Source: Amphimedon queenslandica
Lineage: Eukaryota; Porifera; Demospongiae; Haplosclerida; Niphatidae
NCBI RefSeq assembly: GCF_000090795.2
Contig: NW_003546455.1
Location: forward strand, 39,853-103,852
Reading direction: 5' to 3'
Length of the DNA stretch: 64,000 bases
Part shown: positions 25,450-36,956 of the stretch, one piece after another
How the letters are laid out: each line of letters opens with the position of its first letter
Numbering within the stretch: position 1 is the stretch's first letter
Made by a program: the position numbers and the translations under genes
The notes under the pieces: generated by a model
The model's database searches: none
What the model was told of the DNA's origin: nothing
The model's input: the letters and a program-made list of their open reading frames with translations, nothing else

Positions 25450-25580
25450 TTTATCATTTGACGAAAATAAACGAAACAATATTCCTTTTGTACAAACTAA
25501 AAGAACAGAGTTCTACAGGAACGTTACCGTATAATTATAATAACTAATAAACTGACTAGATAGTCTACTTATTGTTTGAC
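25450..25580 (+). repeat. Dispersed repeat X, copy 1
   Basis: About 130 bp, similar to 30598-30725. Shared patterns are TCATTTGA, GAAAATAAA, AAAGAACAGAGTTCTA, AATAAACTGACTAG and ATTGTTTGACTG. It lies upstream of the NACHT gene, with its partner downstream. Confidence 0.6.
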
Positions 25581-25740
25581 TGAATTAGTTATATTATTAT
25601 TGTTATACTTACATCTATATTAATTGTTGGTAGCTTTACTGTTCCTCCAGTCTTGATCTATCCTGCACTCAATTTATATGATTTTACCGCGGATTTTACT
25701 ATCTATGACTAAAGTCACTGCGAGGCCACTTGTCATGCAT

Positions 25741-25887
25741 GGGCGTGGTCTTGCATGGGTGTGGCTATCAATACTTTGAATTTGCTAGCTTTAAGGTGTG
25801 GCTCGTTCTTAGCAAATTTTTAGATTACTTGTTTTCGACTTGTTCTCATCTAGTCTCGCCTAGTTCTAATCTTGTTCTCATCTTGTA
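25741..25887 (+). promoter_or_regulatory. GT/CACCC-box cluster and 5' leader of the NACHT gene
   Basis: GGGCGTGG at 25741, GGGTGTGG at 25757 and GGTGTGG at 25795 lie 87-147 bp before the start codon. They resemble KLF/Sp-type sites. The leader contains CTTGTTCTCATCT twice. Promoter function is inferred. Confidence 0.4.
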
Positions 25888-28800
25888 ATGGCCTCCATCA
25901 TGATCACAGATACCACCGTTCTTGGTTAGTAATAATATTATTTCTGTTTCTCAAATCTCTGCTTTCAGATATTACACATCTTCAATTAGTTCTGTCTAAG
26001 TTAAAACATTTTTCTAAAGCCAAATGGAAGGACTTTGGTCTTAAGTGTGGCCTTTACCACAACACATTAGAAGCAATACAAGCTAATAATGCTGGTAAAC
26101 CTAGACCTGCTGAAGAATGCTTCAGGGACTGTGTTGCTCGCTGGCTGAGGAGAGAGGATAATGTTAATGAAGAAGGTGAACCAACTTTACAGAGATTGGC
26201 TGATATAGTGGAAAACATCAAGTGTGAGGATAATCATAAAAGTCAGTGATTTATTTGTACTTTCAAAATATTATGATTTTTTTGGCTACAGAGCTTGTGC
26301 CTGATACTCCTGCACAAAATTTCACGATATTATGGTGGATCATTTTACCAGTGTCAGTAGTTGTAGCAATAATTTCAATTATAGTAATATTAATGCATGC
26401 ATCATCAAGTACAACAGCAATTGATGAATATGCATTCGAATTACGTGATGAATATAATGAGAATCTGACAAGGTTTAGAGATCCAGATGAGAATAAATTC
26501 CCAGCTGCTGGTCCATCTTTTCATGATTATGTCCCTTTTATACCTTTGAAATTAATCAAGGTGGAAAGACACAGTACAGAAAATGCAGAATTCTTTAAAA
26601 AAGCTTCTGTTGAACAAATATTAGAAAAATTTGAAAGTATAGAAATTCACCATATTTTGAAACCACTAAAAGATAAACAGCTAAGATTTGTATTAATTGA
26701 AGGAGAGCCTGGCATAGGAAAGAGCACATTAGCTAAAGAACTAACATTGCGATGGGTTAGACAAACAGATGAATATTTAAACAATTTTAAAGTTGTCATT
26801 TTTATTGCATTGCGCCATGAAACTTATCAAAAAGCCAAAACTTTTGAAGACCTTCTCATTGATGTTGAAGATATTAATATGACTGAAATAGCACTATCAA
26901 TCAAGAAAACAAAAGGAGCAGGTGTACTTTGGGTATTAGATGGTTTTGATGAGCTTCCACATCAATTAAGAAGCAATTCAACTTCAATATTCATTAAACT
27001 TATAAAAGGAGACATTCTTCGCAAGTCAACAAAGATAGTTATAACCAGACATGCTGCTAGTTTCCCTCTGTATACTTATTTAGAACATAATTCAAAAAGT
27101 CTTTATATTGTAGGCTTTAGCCCAAATGAAACCAGAAAATATGCTACAAAATATTTTGAAAGTAATAAAACATTAGCTGACGAATTTCAGTCTTACTATA
27201 ATCGCAATACTATGGTTGAGAGTATGCTATACAATCCAATGAATTGCTTCATAATGTGTACAGTTTTTAATGATTTTATACGAACTGATAACAAAAAATA
27301 TCCAAGAACAATGACAGAAATTTATAATCATTATGTTTGTATATTACTCAAACGACACCTCATTGATAAGAAAGTAATTGAAATACGCTATAAAATGCCT
27401 CGACATTTAATATGCAAAATGGACTTTAGTATTTCTGAATTAGCTCAATCCAGTACTTGGAATCAATTCTATTTTCTCTCTGAAATAGCTTACAATGGCT
27501 CAATGAGACAGGAATATATTTTTAAAAATGAGTTTCATAACTTGAGTATGATCACTCTTGGTATGATGGACACTAATATTGGCTTCGCTGGGTTCGATGA
27601 AGATGAATTCAGCAGTTTTATACACACTACACTACAAGAATACTTTGCAGCAATTTATCTTGTCAATAATCCAGACTTCATGTTTACTATAGAAGACTTA
27701 AAGCAAAACTCAAATCTTGAAGTTGTTCTTACTTTCTACGTTGGATTATTGAAATTACTTGAAAGAAAAGTTGATAATGAAACAATGAATATAATACTGA
27801 ATCATGACGATGACATATTAAACTATATCGAAAAAGTGTCAAAACATCATAATGAGATAGATAGCCACATTACTGAAATAAAGAACCATTTAATCAATGG
27901 AATGGCCTGTAAAGATGCGGAAAGTGACATAACACCATATATTCAGCTTACAAGTTTAATGCTCAGGTGCATGTATGAACAAGATTCACTATTACAAAAT
28001 AGAGGCTATATTCTTAAAAAATATTTGTTGTCACACTATATTCAAAGGAGTAAGTCTAAATCAACACAAGTATATTTACACATAAAGGATTTTGATTATT
28101 TTATTTGTGGCTATATTGTTGCTACTCACAATATTACACTACAGTTTGAACCTTTCAGCTCATCTGAAATAATAGCTTTTAAGAAAGGGCTCCAATCCCA
28201 CCCCTCTGTCAATGGAAAGATAAAAATTAGAATTTACAATACTTCTATTGAGGGCATGATCACAGAACTACTTACTATACCAATTGATATGGTAACAGGA
28301 CTACAATTAGCTACAAACGATAACGTCTCAGCTTGCCAAATAATTTCAAAATTTTCATCATTGCAAGAAATTACTTTTCCATTTTTTAATAACTTGCACT
28401 GTAATTCAGTCATATCAAAGCATCCTTTACTGAAACTTAAAAAGCTAAAAAAGCTGATAGTAAGAATTGAAAAAGCAAGTAAAAATGCCTTTGAGTTACT
28501 AAAACAATTTACTGCTCGTGGACAACCTCTTAAACGACTACACATATGTGTAGTGGGTGCTGAGAATATACAGATTTTGAATTTAATTGAAATGCAGTTC
28601 TCATTGGAAGTACTGAGAATTGAAGTATCAGTTTTGAGTTTAAATCCTAGGTCATGGGGACTTGCATTTAATTTTCAATACCTAAAAGAACTTAATGTCA
28701 AGCTGAAATTCATTTGGTGTAAAAGCAATAACAGTTTAAAAGTTAATGATAATGAACTGCTTGCTGAATACATAGGCGTCAGCAAAATACAGTTGAATTC

Positions 28801-29044
28801 TTACACCTCATTTATACATTACAGAGACAGAATTGTTGCAGCTACAATATACTCGAGCTCTGAACCAGTGACTTCTGATCTAAGTGATTTTATTAAGTAT
28901 TTCCGTAGCTACAGATCTTTTTTGAAGACTAAAAGGCTTACAGCTAAAGATTTAAATCGTAATTTAAAAACTCGAATAAACAAATTTATTTATGCTATGA
29001 TTTCGCCATCAACAGATCAAAACCAATTTGTCTCCTTTTTCTAA
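25888..29044 (+). CDS. Death domain - transmembrane - NACHT protein (NLR-like)
   Basis: Three exons join in frame: 25888-25924, 25969-26241 and 26292-29044, with introns of 44 and 50 nt (GTTAGT...TTTCAG and GTCAGT...CTACAG). The product is 1,020 residues. Residues ~13-100 form a Death-fold domain (K-W-K-D-F-G-L-K-C-G-L, V-A-R-W-L-R-R-E). Residues ~118-138 are a hydrophobic helix (W-W-I-I-L-P-V-S-V-V-V). The NACHT ATPase follows, with Walker A G-E-P-G-I-G-K-S at ~241-248, Walker B L-W-V-L-D-G-F-D-E-L-P at ~316-326 and sensor-like T-K-I-V-I-T-R-H at ~350. The C-terminal ~350 residues have irregular leucine-rich stretches but no clear LRR consensus. NACHT proteins oligomerise on nucleotide exchange, and Death domains recruit signalling partners. 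The single TM between them is unusual. Confidence 0.9.
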
Positions 29045-30597
29045 AATTTTGTTTTTAAAAGTCCTATTAGATGATTGTAAATTTAATCAACTTAAAAAAA
29101 TTATTGCTAAACTGTTAGCCTGAATCAGGCTGAATGAACCTCACTTCAGATTCAAAAATTCCAATTAATGAATTAATGGATGATACAATCTCACTAATAA
29201 CAGATCAAAACTATTTTTATATTATTTTTATTATGGTACTAGCCATGCATAAAATTTACTTTATTTTGATTATTACTACTATAGTTTATGAACCTTGCTT
29301 CTTACTAAGTGTCTCTGTGTTTATTATTAACATTAATTATATAGTATGTAAACTAGTAATGTTTTTATATTAATGTTATTAATATTTTGTCTTAATGTTG
29401 CTTTCAATGTACTCCATGAGTTATCAGGGAGGGAATCTGGAGGAAGGGAGAGAGAGGGAGGAGAGGACTGGTGGAAGGAGAAAAAGAGACACAGAAGGAA
29501 TTAAATATTAAAATCAAACCTGTATACATACTTTCAGTTGGGATCTTCCCTTTTAGTATATCTTGATAATTATTCTAAAAGAACAGTAACATAACAATAA
29601 TTGTAACAGTTTTAATATTCACACACTTACATATAATTATAAATGGGTTACATATTTCTAACAATCTTGCAATATCTTCACAAGATGATTCACTGAATAA
29701 TAATTTATTTACTAACATAACATGATTGCTTCACTCATTTTAGCCTTGAAAAGATAGGGAAATAGACAAAAGGAAAAGGAACACTAAATTAAGACAGCTA
29801 GTCAAGCACCTCAAAATAGCACTACTACTATTGTTAAGCCACGGTGGGCTACCATGGAAAAAGAGACATTGCATTTTTTGTGTAGACTTTTGATTGACCT
29901 TTTCATGCATTTTTATATGCAAGACTGCTCTTGCTATTATACATGTACCCTTTTACACTAGTATCTCATGTACACTTGGTGATTTTTAATTTTTTACTAT
30001 GATCACTCACAGTTGCTAGTGATTGTATTAACTTGAATTTAGTTGATAGTAATCCTCATTATAACTAATTGAAGAGGCAGGCCATCCTTTTCGCCAATTT
30101 GTTATCAATACAAATAATAATGAATAAACTAATGAGCTACACTTTAACTTTAGAAAAACTGATCTATCTGAAGATATAGAGAAGAAAGAATAATGACTTA
30201 TTTCACTTATTAATATTAATATTTTCCACATCACATGATTCTCGTTCATTTTGCTTTTAATCTTTAAATGACTTAAATACATCACATGACAATCACATGA
30301 TCCTAACTCACAACTCAAGTGTGTGTCTTTGATCTGATTTAAAATTCATTACCAGCCAGTTCTTGACAGGAGAGGGTGAATGAGGTGACACGATATCAGT
30401 GAGACATCATGCCAGCATTAACGTTGATTTTGATATGATATTACTATCAGCATTATGATATGATCAGAGCAATGCATTGATACTATACCAGCTATCAATA
30501 CCTGTAGATACTAATAATAATAGTAATAATAATAGTAATCTATTATTAGTAACAATCATTCTATTTATAGTAACACATTCTATTTATAGTAACCTTG
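29045..30597. other. Noncoding flank downstream of the NACHT gene
   Basis: Holds a purine-rich GGGAGAGAGAGGGAGG tract near 29440 and AATAAT repeats near 30510-30560. A frame at 29134-29373 begins with residues loosely like the NACHT C-terminus (T-D-Q-N), possibly an eroded partial repeat. No gene is supported. Confidence 0.5.
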
Positions 30598-30725
30598 TCC
30601 TCATCATTTGAGAAAAATAAAAGAAATGAAACTCCTTATTTATAAACTGAAAGAACTGAATTCTATAGGGACAGTTATAATAATTAATAATAAATAACAA
30701 TAAACTGACTAGTAATTGTTTGACT
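30598..30725 (+). repeat. Dispersed repeat X, copy 2
   Basis: Diverged direct copy of 25450-25580. Confidence 0.55.
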
Positions 30726-30953
30726 GCTTCTAGTAACCGTCCTTTAGCTAAAATTAAACTATTAATTCCTCCATCTTCTTTCTTCTCCTCCTCCTTTTTT
30801 GCTATGCCCACTTTACTGCCAGAAGTCGACAAATAATAATTAAGAGATGACAGTAATAGATTAATAGCAACTGCAGCTCTATCATGAGACAATTGTAACA
30901 GCTATATATACAGCAAAGATGAGAAAGAAAAGGTGAGTCCTGACTCCTGATAT

Positions 30954-31245
30954 ATTAATGAAGCATATTGAGTTAGTCAAATCAGAGACTCCACCTTGAA
31001 AAATAACATTTGATATTGCTTGTTTCATGAGCAATAAATTTATTTAATTACAATTATTAATTAAATTTTGTATGGAACACAAAACAGTGAATCACTGATG
31101 CAGGCCATGTACATGCAAAAAATATGAAACAGTGAATCTAACTAGAAGTAGGTCAAACATTAAGGGGCCCTGCCCTTTAGCCATGCCCTGACACAAGTGT
31201 ACAAACTAACATACATGATACATGTACATACAAACAGAACTACTT
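30954..31245 (+). repeat. Dispersed repeat Y, copy 2
   Basis: Direct copy of 22983-23285 with small indels. Together with repeat X, it brackets the NACHT gene. Confidence 0.75.
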
Positions 31246-31814
31246 GGGTTCACCCAACTGAATCGCCTATAATTGAATACATCACATTAAAGTAATCTTT
31301 GAAATGGTTAACTTTGCAAGCAAAAATTGCACATTGACCGCTATAGCTCAAAGACAGAGTTTTAAAGAATCAGTATCAATGTCCATTAGACTATTGTGAG
31401 ATTCAAAATGATATTCCAATAAAATAAAAGACGAAAAAGGTGCACTTTGCACTTATTTTGCTATAGAGATGAAGGATGTGAATAAAGGATTACTTTCATT
31501 AAAAGTACAACCAATTATGATTATAACTATCAATTCCTCTATCCTGTTTGAAATACATAAAGCTGCAACTGGTGCCGTTTTTAATGTACCATCAGTAGAG
31601 TAACAATCACTAATTGTGATATACTGACTGTGTATTGACACTGTACATACAACATTATCTGTTAGCTGTGCCAGTGAATGCATAATTGAAGGTTGTTTAA
31701 ACTAATGGAGAAGTTAGCTCTAACAGTCCTCTGTCAAATGATTGGCAGTGAACAAGTGTGATATTGCTCCTGATGCCATTTTCCCATCACTAATTTATGT
31801 GATGAAAGATTTAA
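31246..31814. other. Noncoding stretch
   Basis: No gene was recognised. A frame at 31453-31683 on the minus strand has no domain and no visible paralogue here. Given the PB2 relic next to it, this stretch could be decayed PB-family sequence, but I could not show that. Confidence 0.35.
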
Positions 31815-31937
31815 TTATAATACTACTTTAGAATAGTCTCCATCTAGTATTGACTGGCAATGAGGAAATGGTGCAGTAGAAACTGGTAGAAATAGATGAG
31901 AACTCAAAAAGAAGAGGAGAAAGAGAATTCTCTTCAT
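31815..31937 (-). pseudogene. Relic 5' end of a PB2-like gene (signal peptide only)
   Basis: ATG at 31937 opens a 40-residue frame: M-K-R-I-L-F-L-L-F-F-L-S-S, then L-P-V-S-T-A-P and P-H-C-Q-S-I-L. It aligns with the PB2 N-terminus (M-K-R-L-L-S-L-L-F-Y-L-S-S ... P-H-C-L-S-I-L-G-D-Y-S). Similarity stops after D-Y-S and a stop follows at 31815. The 5' flank (CATGTCTGATTGTA, AATAGAACAGTAGAATTGAC on the plus strand) also resembles that of PB2. It looks like a truncated tandem copy left downstream of PB2, although it could still encode a 40-residue secreted peptide. Confidence 0.7.
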
Positions 31938-32244
31938 GTCTGATTGTATATATATACAAGCAATAGAACAGTAGAATTGACTGGCGCTGCAATAACTAAT
32001 AATTATGCTATAGAAACTGTAGAATATTTACTGAACAGAACAACAAACAGAGGCTGATTTATTATTGGCTCTAGCTTGTAGACATATCTTGTTCTTTGAG
32101 ATATAGTAACAAGCTAGAGTAGCAATAGTTGTATAAACTGACAATAGTTTGTATTGTAAAAAAATAAAATACACACAATATAAAGGTTACCACTCATACA
32201 ACTAGATTATTATCACACTATTTATATTAACTATATAGATACAC

Positions 32245-35200
32245 TCAGTTATTCAATATACTTTCACGTTTCATGATCACTGGTGGTTCACCATCTTCTT
32301 CAATTGCTTGAAAATCAAAGAGACCAGCTGTCCGCTTTTTAGTGACATTAACATAGTCATCACTAATAGTGTAAGTTGTCTTGTATTGATCTATTGGTGT
32401 ATCTATGAACGAACGTCTCTTGAATCGTCTCTTCGTCTTTAGACAGGCTTTGTGAATACAAGGTACTTTATTGAGTAGTATGCTAGCAAAGATTATAGTA
32501 TAACAGAGTGGAGGTAAGACAGCTAACGTATAGACCATCAGTGTGATCATAGTAAGAGGTACATCTGCATCATCAGTCCTGTAGAGTAGGTTAATGGTAT
32601 ACAATACGTATATATCAAAGAGAAGGATGGTGTCTGCTATATTAAACCACATGAAACTGTACGGCTGTATGATGAAATGAGCCAATGAGACACAGAGGAA
32701 TATAGCAACTGCTATCAGGAAAGTGGAGTTGTACTGAAAAAAAAACGAAATAAAGATCCAACTGGTAAAATAAACAGAGCAATACCAGCGCCATTTGTCC
32801 TTATAAGAAGAATGGAACACATCAAGTATTGGCTTTATACGTATAGTATTGAACTTCCTTGATAAGAATGGTGACACTGCCATAAATACAATGACAGCTA
32901 TTACAACAATAAGGAGTGGAATAGCTATGAGCCACACTAGGGCATAATATGAACGAATGTCAATGTTTGGATCAATAAAGAAGCGATAGCTATTACCAAC
33001 TTTGAGAGGAAGCAACAAGCTAATACTTGTCCTTGCTATTGACCAGAATGTAACGAGTGCTAATAAACATATGGCTTGAAGGGGATTATCAAATACTTTA
33101 TTGGAGTAACGTGGACAACAGTTTGTGACTATAACTATAGTGATTATCATTCCAATGATGACAAGTGGACCAATGTAATTCAATAGCTGCTGTCCTACAC
33201 CGGTAGATATTGGAGTACAGACTGGTATGAAACCCAAGATTCGATTATCAAAAATTATGAGCGAAAGGAATGAAAAGAACCCCCAAAGTTCCTGAAACGA
33301 AGTAACTGTACCAAACGGGATGAGATTACCAAAAGCAATGAATATGAGAGGTCCCAGTGTTATTCCAAAAGTGAGGCCTCCTCTAAACTTTATAATACCA
33401 ATCCACATCAACCCAATGATAATGTTTATTACTATAGCCAGCAGAATGAGACCCAGTAGATTCCAACCACAGTTAGAACCTTTAACACACTGCACACCAA
33501 GATATGTGAAATGGTAGCCATCTCTACATTGCCTACACAAAACTTTTCCCTTGTTAAGAACACACTGGTCATCCTCAGCTTTTGGTAAAGCCCTGTACGT
33601 GTATGGCTGGACTGACTTGATTAGACATACCTCTGTGTTTTTGCAGAATGGAAAAAAGCAGCTAATAATAACTGGATTGTCCCTACCATCCATCCCATAC
33701 CAGTAATTAATACGAACACATGCATTACCACTATTTATAGAGTACTGGTATAAAGCTGGATCACAGTCATGACAACCGTGACATGATGAATCATTTGCGT
33801 TATAAGTAAAGCCAAGAGAGCAGTTCTTAATGGTCATTGATGCTACTGCTGTTACCTGAGTGCAGAATGCATGCAGCTTCAAAACAGCATCAGTATCAAT
33901 ATAAGTCAAGTTAATATTAGTCCTTATTTGTAGATCAGTCGTTATTGTATTGTTACCTCCTGGTATGATAATTTTAGGCGATCCACTAACAATGAATGGA
34001 CACGAGTTGAACCCATTGTTCTCTGAGCATGTTACATAGAGCGTTGCTTCACAAATATCATTATTGATGGCATCAAATTTTATTTTTTCTCCAGGGAACA
34101 CAGTGATGTTTCCAATCTCTAATGCAGAATACACTGCTGTATATTTATCCCCTGAATTGCAATGCTCTATGTCAGCTGGAGGATGAGAACCAAATTCAAA
34201 AAGGACCTGATTCCCTTTAGTAATTGCATTATTATTTTCGATGGTAATATTACCAAAATTATCATTAAATAATTCCAAGACGTCTTCACAATATATGTGA
34301 TGGTGGTACACCAGGTCTATGTAGATAGCTCCTCCATTGGCTGCTGTGTTGTTTAATATTTTGATGTCAGCAGAAGAGGACAAAAAACGAAAAGAGAACT
34401 CATCCAGTTGCATTCCTCCTCCATTTTTACCAGTATTATTCACTAGCTCTATCATTCCTCCTTCCTCAAACATAAGCCAAGAGGAAGTAGCTTTTATTGC
34501 TGTTCCGATATTGTCCCTGATACTAATGTACTCATAGAAATAAACATCTTCAGTCTCTTCAATATTGATGAGTGCAGTGTCTGAAAACAAGTCATTAGTC
34601 ATTTTGTATATACTGATATTTCTTAATTGTATTTCATATGATTCTGCCATCAATACTTGCCCCTGACTTTCAGTGAAAGAACAGTTACTCATTTCAAGGA
34701 TACATCTCTCACATTCTAACTTAACAGCAGTACCAGAATTATGAGTAAAGGAGAGATGCTGAAACACTATTTGTCCATTGTATGATAGTAAGGATATATG
34801 ACCAAGTCTACTCCTTATTTCATTATGAGTGTTGTGTATAGACAGTCCAGATAACTGCACATCTGGATTGTAGGAGTCAATGTATATAGTTGTGAGGGAA
34901 ATGTAGGATGTGTACCCAAAATCACAGTTAGAGATTATAACTGTTGAGTATAATGCATACAGTGCTAGGAACAGGCTTGATCCATATACCTGAAATATTG
35001 GGTCAGGTTTTGAGATAGAGCTGTTGTGAAATGTACAGTTCTCTATCCGAACCGATGGCCCAGTAGTGGTGGAGTATACAAGGACAGGAGCATAAGGACG
35101 ATTGGCAGCATCAGTGTTAGCATATGTACCAATGACATTGACATTTGTTAGAATAGCTGAATGAACAGCTAAGATAAGTAAAGCGTCTGAGTAGTAGTTT

Positions 35201-35805
35201 TCATATAAGGAGGTGTTGGATATTGACACTGCATTAGAAGCAACTAACCAGTCAGCACTGTTAGTGATAATAAGATTGCTGATAAAGACTGATCTAAAGT
35301 AATGTGTAATGAAAGATCGCGTTGAAATATGATCAATATCTTGATCAAAATCAAATATTAGATTCGATAATATCAACGAGGTGGCTGAATATAGTGGCCC
35401 CTGAATAAGGAGAGGAGACAGACTAGAGCTATTGTATGATATAGTAGGTGGAACATTACTGGTACCACACAGTGCCAGGCAAGAGAAATCAATGTTCAAT
35501 GATATTGATATTGCTGATGAGATCACCTGATCACTTGATATCAACACTAACCATGATGTATTAGTAGTACTGCTCTGTTGATTAATTTGATTTAATGTAT
35601 AATAAAGAGACTTACAGGATACAGCCTCATCAGTGATACAATGAGATGCATCAGTTCCATTCATACTAATACTAATGGTACGTACTACATCTCTTGTACA
35701 GGAGTAGTCTCCTAGTATTGACAGGCAATGAGGAGATGGTGTAGTAGAAACTGGTAGAAGTAGAGGAGAACTCAAATAGAAGAGGAGAGAGAGTAATCTC
35801 TTCAT
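32245..35805 (-). CDS. PB2: Pmp-like beta-helix / Cys-rich / multi-TM membrane protein
   Basis: Intronless, about 1,186 residues from the ATG at 35805. The frame extends 13 codons further but starts there with GTG; the chosen Met begins the signal peptide M-K-R-L-L-S-L-L-F-Y-L. The ectodomain has N-glycosylation sites and beta-helix turns (N-T-G-K-N-G-G-G-M, N-N-T-A-A-N-G-G-A-I-Y-I). The Cys-rich stalk has C-S-L-G-F-T-Y and K-V-L-C-R-Q-C-R-D-G-Y. About 9-10 hydrophobic helices follow, with the family motif I-K-P-I-L-D-V-F-H-S-S-Y-K-D-K-W-R-W. The cytoplasmic tail is the longest of the five (~65 residues, basic), with T-T-Y-T-I-S-D-D-Y-V-N-V; Y-V-N-V fits the Grb2-SH2 consensus Y-x-N. It is the most diverged member. 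Receptor function is inferred. Confidence 0.86.
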   Translation of the reverse strand: MKRLLSLLFYLSSPLLLPVSTTPSPHCLSILGDYSCTRDVVRTISISMNGTDASHCITDEAVSCKSLYYTLNQINQQSSTTNTSWLVLISSDQVISSAISISLNIDFSCLALCGTSNVPPTISYNSSSLSPLLIQGPLYSATSLILSNLIFDFDQDIDHISTRSFITHYFRSVFISNLIITNSADWLVASNAVSISNTSLYENYYSDALLILAVHSAILTNVNVIGTYANTDAANRPYAPVLVYSTTTGPSVRIENCTFHNSSISKPDPIFQVYGSSLFLALYALYSTVIISNCDFGYTSYISLTTIYIDSYNPDVQLSGLSIHNTHNEIRSRLGHISLLSYNGQIVFQHLSFTHNSGTAVKLECERCILEMSNCSFTESQGQVLMAESYEIQLRNISIYKMTNDLFSDTALINIEETEDVYFYEYISIRDNIGTAIKATSSWLMFEEGGMIELVNNTGKNGGGMQLDEFSFRFLSSSADIKILNNTAANGGAIYIDLVYHHHIYCEDVLELFNDNFGNITIENNNAITKGNQVLFEFGSHPPADIEHCNSGDKYTAVYSALEIGNITVFPGEKIKFDAINNDICEATLYVTCSENNGFNSCPFIVSGSPKIIIPGGNNTITTDLQIRTNINLTYIDTDAVLKLHAFCTQVTAVASMTIKNCSLGFTYNANDSSCHGCHDCDPALYQYSINSGNACVRINYWYGMDGRDNPVIISCFFPFCKNTEVCLIKSVQPYTYRALPKAEDDQCVLNKGKVLCRQCRDGYHFTYLGVQCVKGSNCGWNLLGLILLAIVINIIIGLMWIGIIKFRGGLTFGITLGPLIFIAFGNLIPFGTVTSFQELWGFFSFLSLIIFDNRILGFIPVCTPISTGVGQQLLNYIGPLVIIGMIITIVIVTNCCPRYSNKVFDNPLQAICLLALVTFWSIARTSISLLLPLKVGNSYRFFIDPNIDIRSYYALVWLIAIPLLIVVIAVIVFMAVSPFLSRKFNTIRIKPILDVFHSSYKDKWRWYCSVYFTSWIFISFFFQYNSTFLIAVAIFLCVSLAHFIIQPYSFMWFNIADTILLFDIYVLYTINLLYRTDDADVPLTMITLMVYTLAVLPPLCYTIIFASILLNKVPCIHKACLKTKRRFKRRSFIDTPIDQYKTTYTISDDYVNVTKKRTAGLFDFQAIEEDGEPPVIMKRESILNN

Positions 35806-35917
35806 GTCTGATTGTAAGGAATAGAGCAGTAGAATTGACAGCACTACAATAACTAATAATAGTAATCACACCATTATGCTATAAAAACTGTTACATATTT
35901 CACATGCCATGTGCATT
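35806..35917. other. PB2 promoter-side flank
   Basis: Short AT-rich flank partly shared with the relic at 31.9 kb. Confidence 0.4.
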
Positions 35918-36105
35918 GATGCGCATTAATCATGTTCACACTAGAGTGGTTTTGAATTAATGCACATCAATGCCATCATTCTCACTTTGCCCCCAGAGGT
36001 GGATTGATGTGAAGTGATGCACTTCGATCAATGTAAACCAATGGCAACAAGAACACAAAATGATACATAATTTAGCTGCTAGTGTGAACACGATCAATGC
36101 GCATT
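35918..36105. repeat. Foldback element with 26-bp arms
   Basis: GATGCGCATTAATCATGTTC starting at 35918 pairs with the inverse of 36080-36105, with three differences over 26 bp. Further GATGTG/GATGCAC inverted pieces lie inside. It is noncoding and probably a MITE remnant; a GTGTGAAAAGGCCTTTA terminus lies just beyond at ~36154. Confidence 0.65.
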
Positions 36106-36179
36106 ATTTCAGCTGTATCAACAAAGCGTGCAAGCGCTTTGAAAACTGAGCCAGTGTGAAAAGGCCTTTAGATTTATAC

Positions 36180-36440
36180 AGATTTTTGAAGTTGATCCAA
36201 ATTTTGTCAAAATGAAAAGGAAAGATTTCTCCACTTTTATAAATGTTTCAGATGCATATACATGTATTTATGTAGTACAGAAAGTTTGAGCAGATTTTGA
36301 TCGATTTTAGATTTTCTACAAATTTTTAAAGTTACTCCAAAATTGGACCAAAGCCCTTCATTGGCCAAATTTTGTTAAAATATATTCTGGGAGAGAATTC
36401 TCCATTTTTCTACATCATTATTTTAACACGTTTAAAACTC
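36180..36440. repeat. Short degenerate array of the ~170 bp family
   Basis: Contains GAAAGTTTGAGCAGATT, CCAAAATTGGACCAAAG and AGAATTCTCCATTTTT blocks, matching the 13 kb array. Confidence 0.65.
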
Positions 36441-36956
36441 TTTTATGAGTGAAACTTCATGTTACATATTTGAATTCTATATAATTATCATGTCTCAAGG
36501 TACTTGAGAGTATTAGCGCTTATTAAACCAAAGCCCTTTAAACAATACTTGTAGCTGCAATTTTGTTCCTATAGTCTTTCTTCTTGTTAATGACTACTGT
36601 GCTAATGAACACTTTATGTAAGATTCTTTGCTACTATCTTTTTTCAGATTCAAAACTGTAAGTAGTTTGAGATTATATAAAGATTATTAGCATGAATATT
36701 GAGTTGAATATCAGTTATCAGAATATTTAGTATAAACATATACCATGCAGTTAGTACAATTATAGTTTCTGGCACTTCTATATAAGTTGATTGCTTTAAC
36801 AATGCTGCAACTAATTATGTCACTAAAGTTGATAAATTTGGCTAAATATATTTTCAAAACAGTTTGTACTAAAATGAAGTAAACTATGAACAATAACAAA
36901 CTAACTATGTATGCATGACCATAAACAACAGCACAGCAGCAACTAATAATTATTGA
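36441..36956. other. Noncoding stretch between PB2 and PB3
   Basis: AT-rich; no gene seen. Confidence 0.5.
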
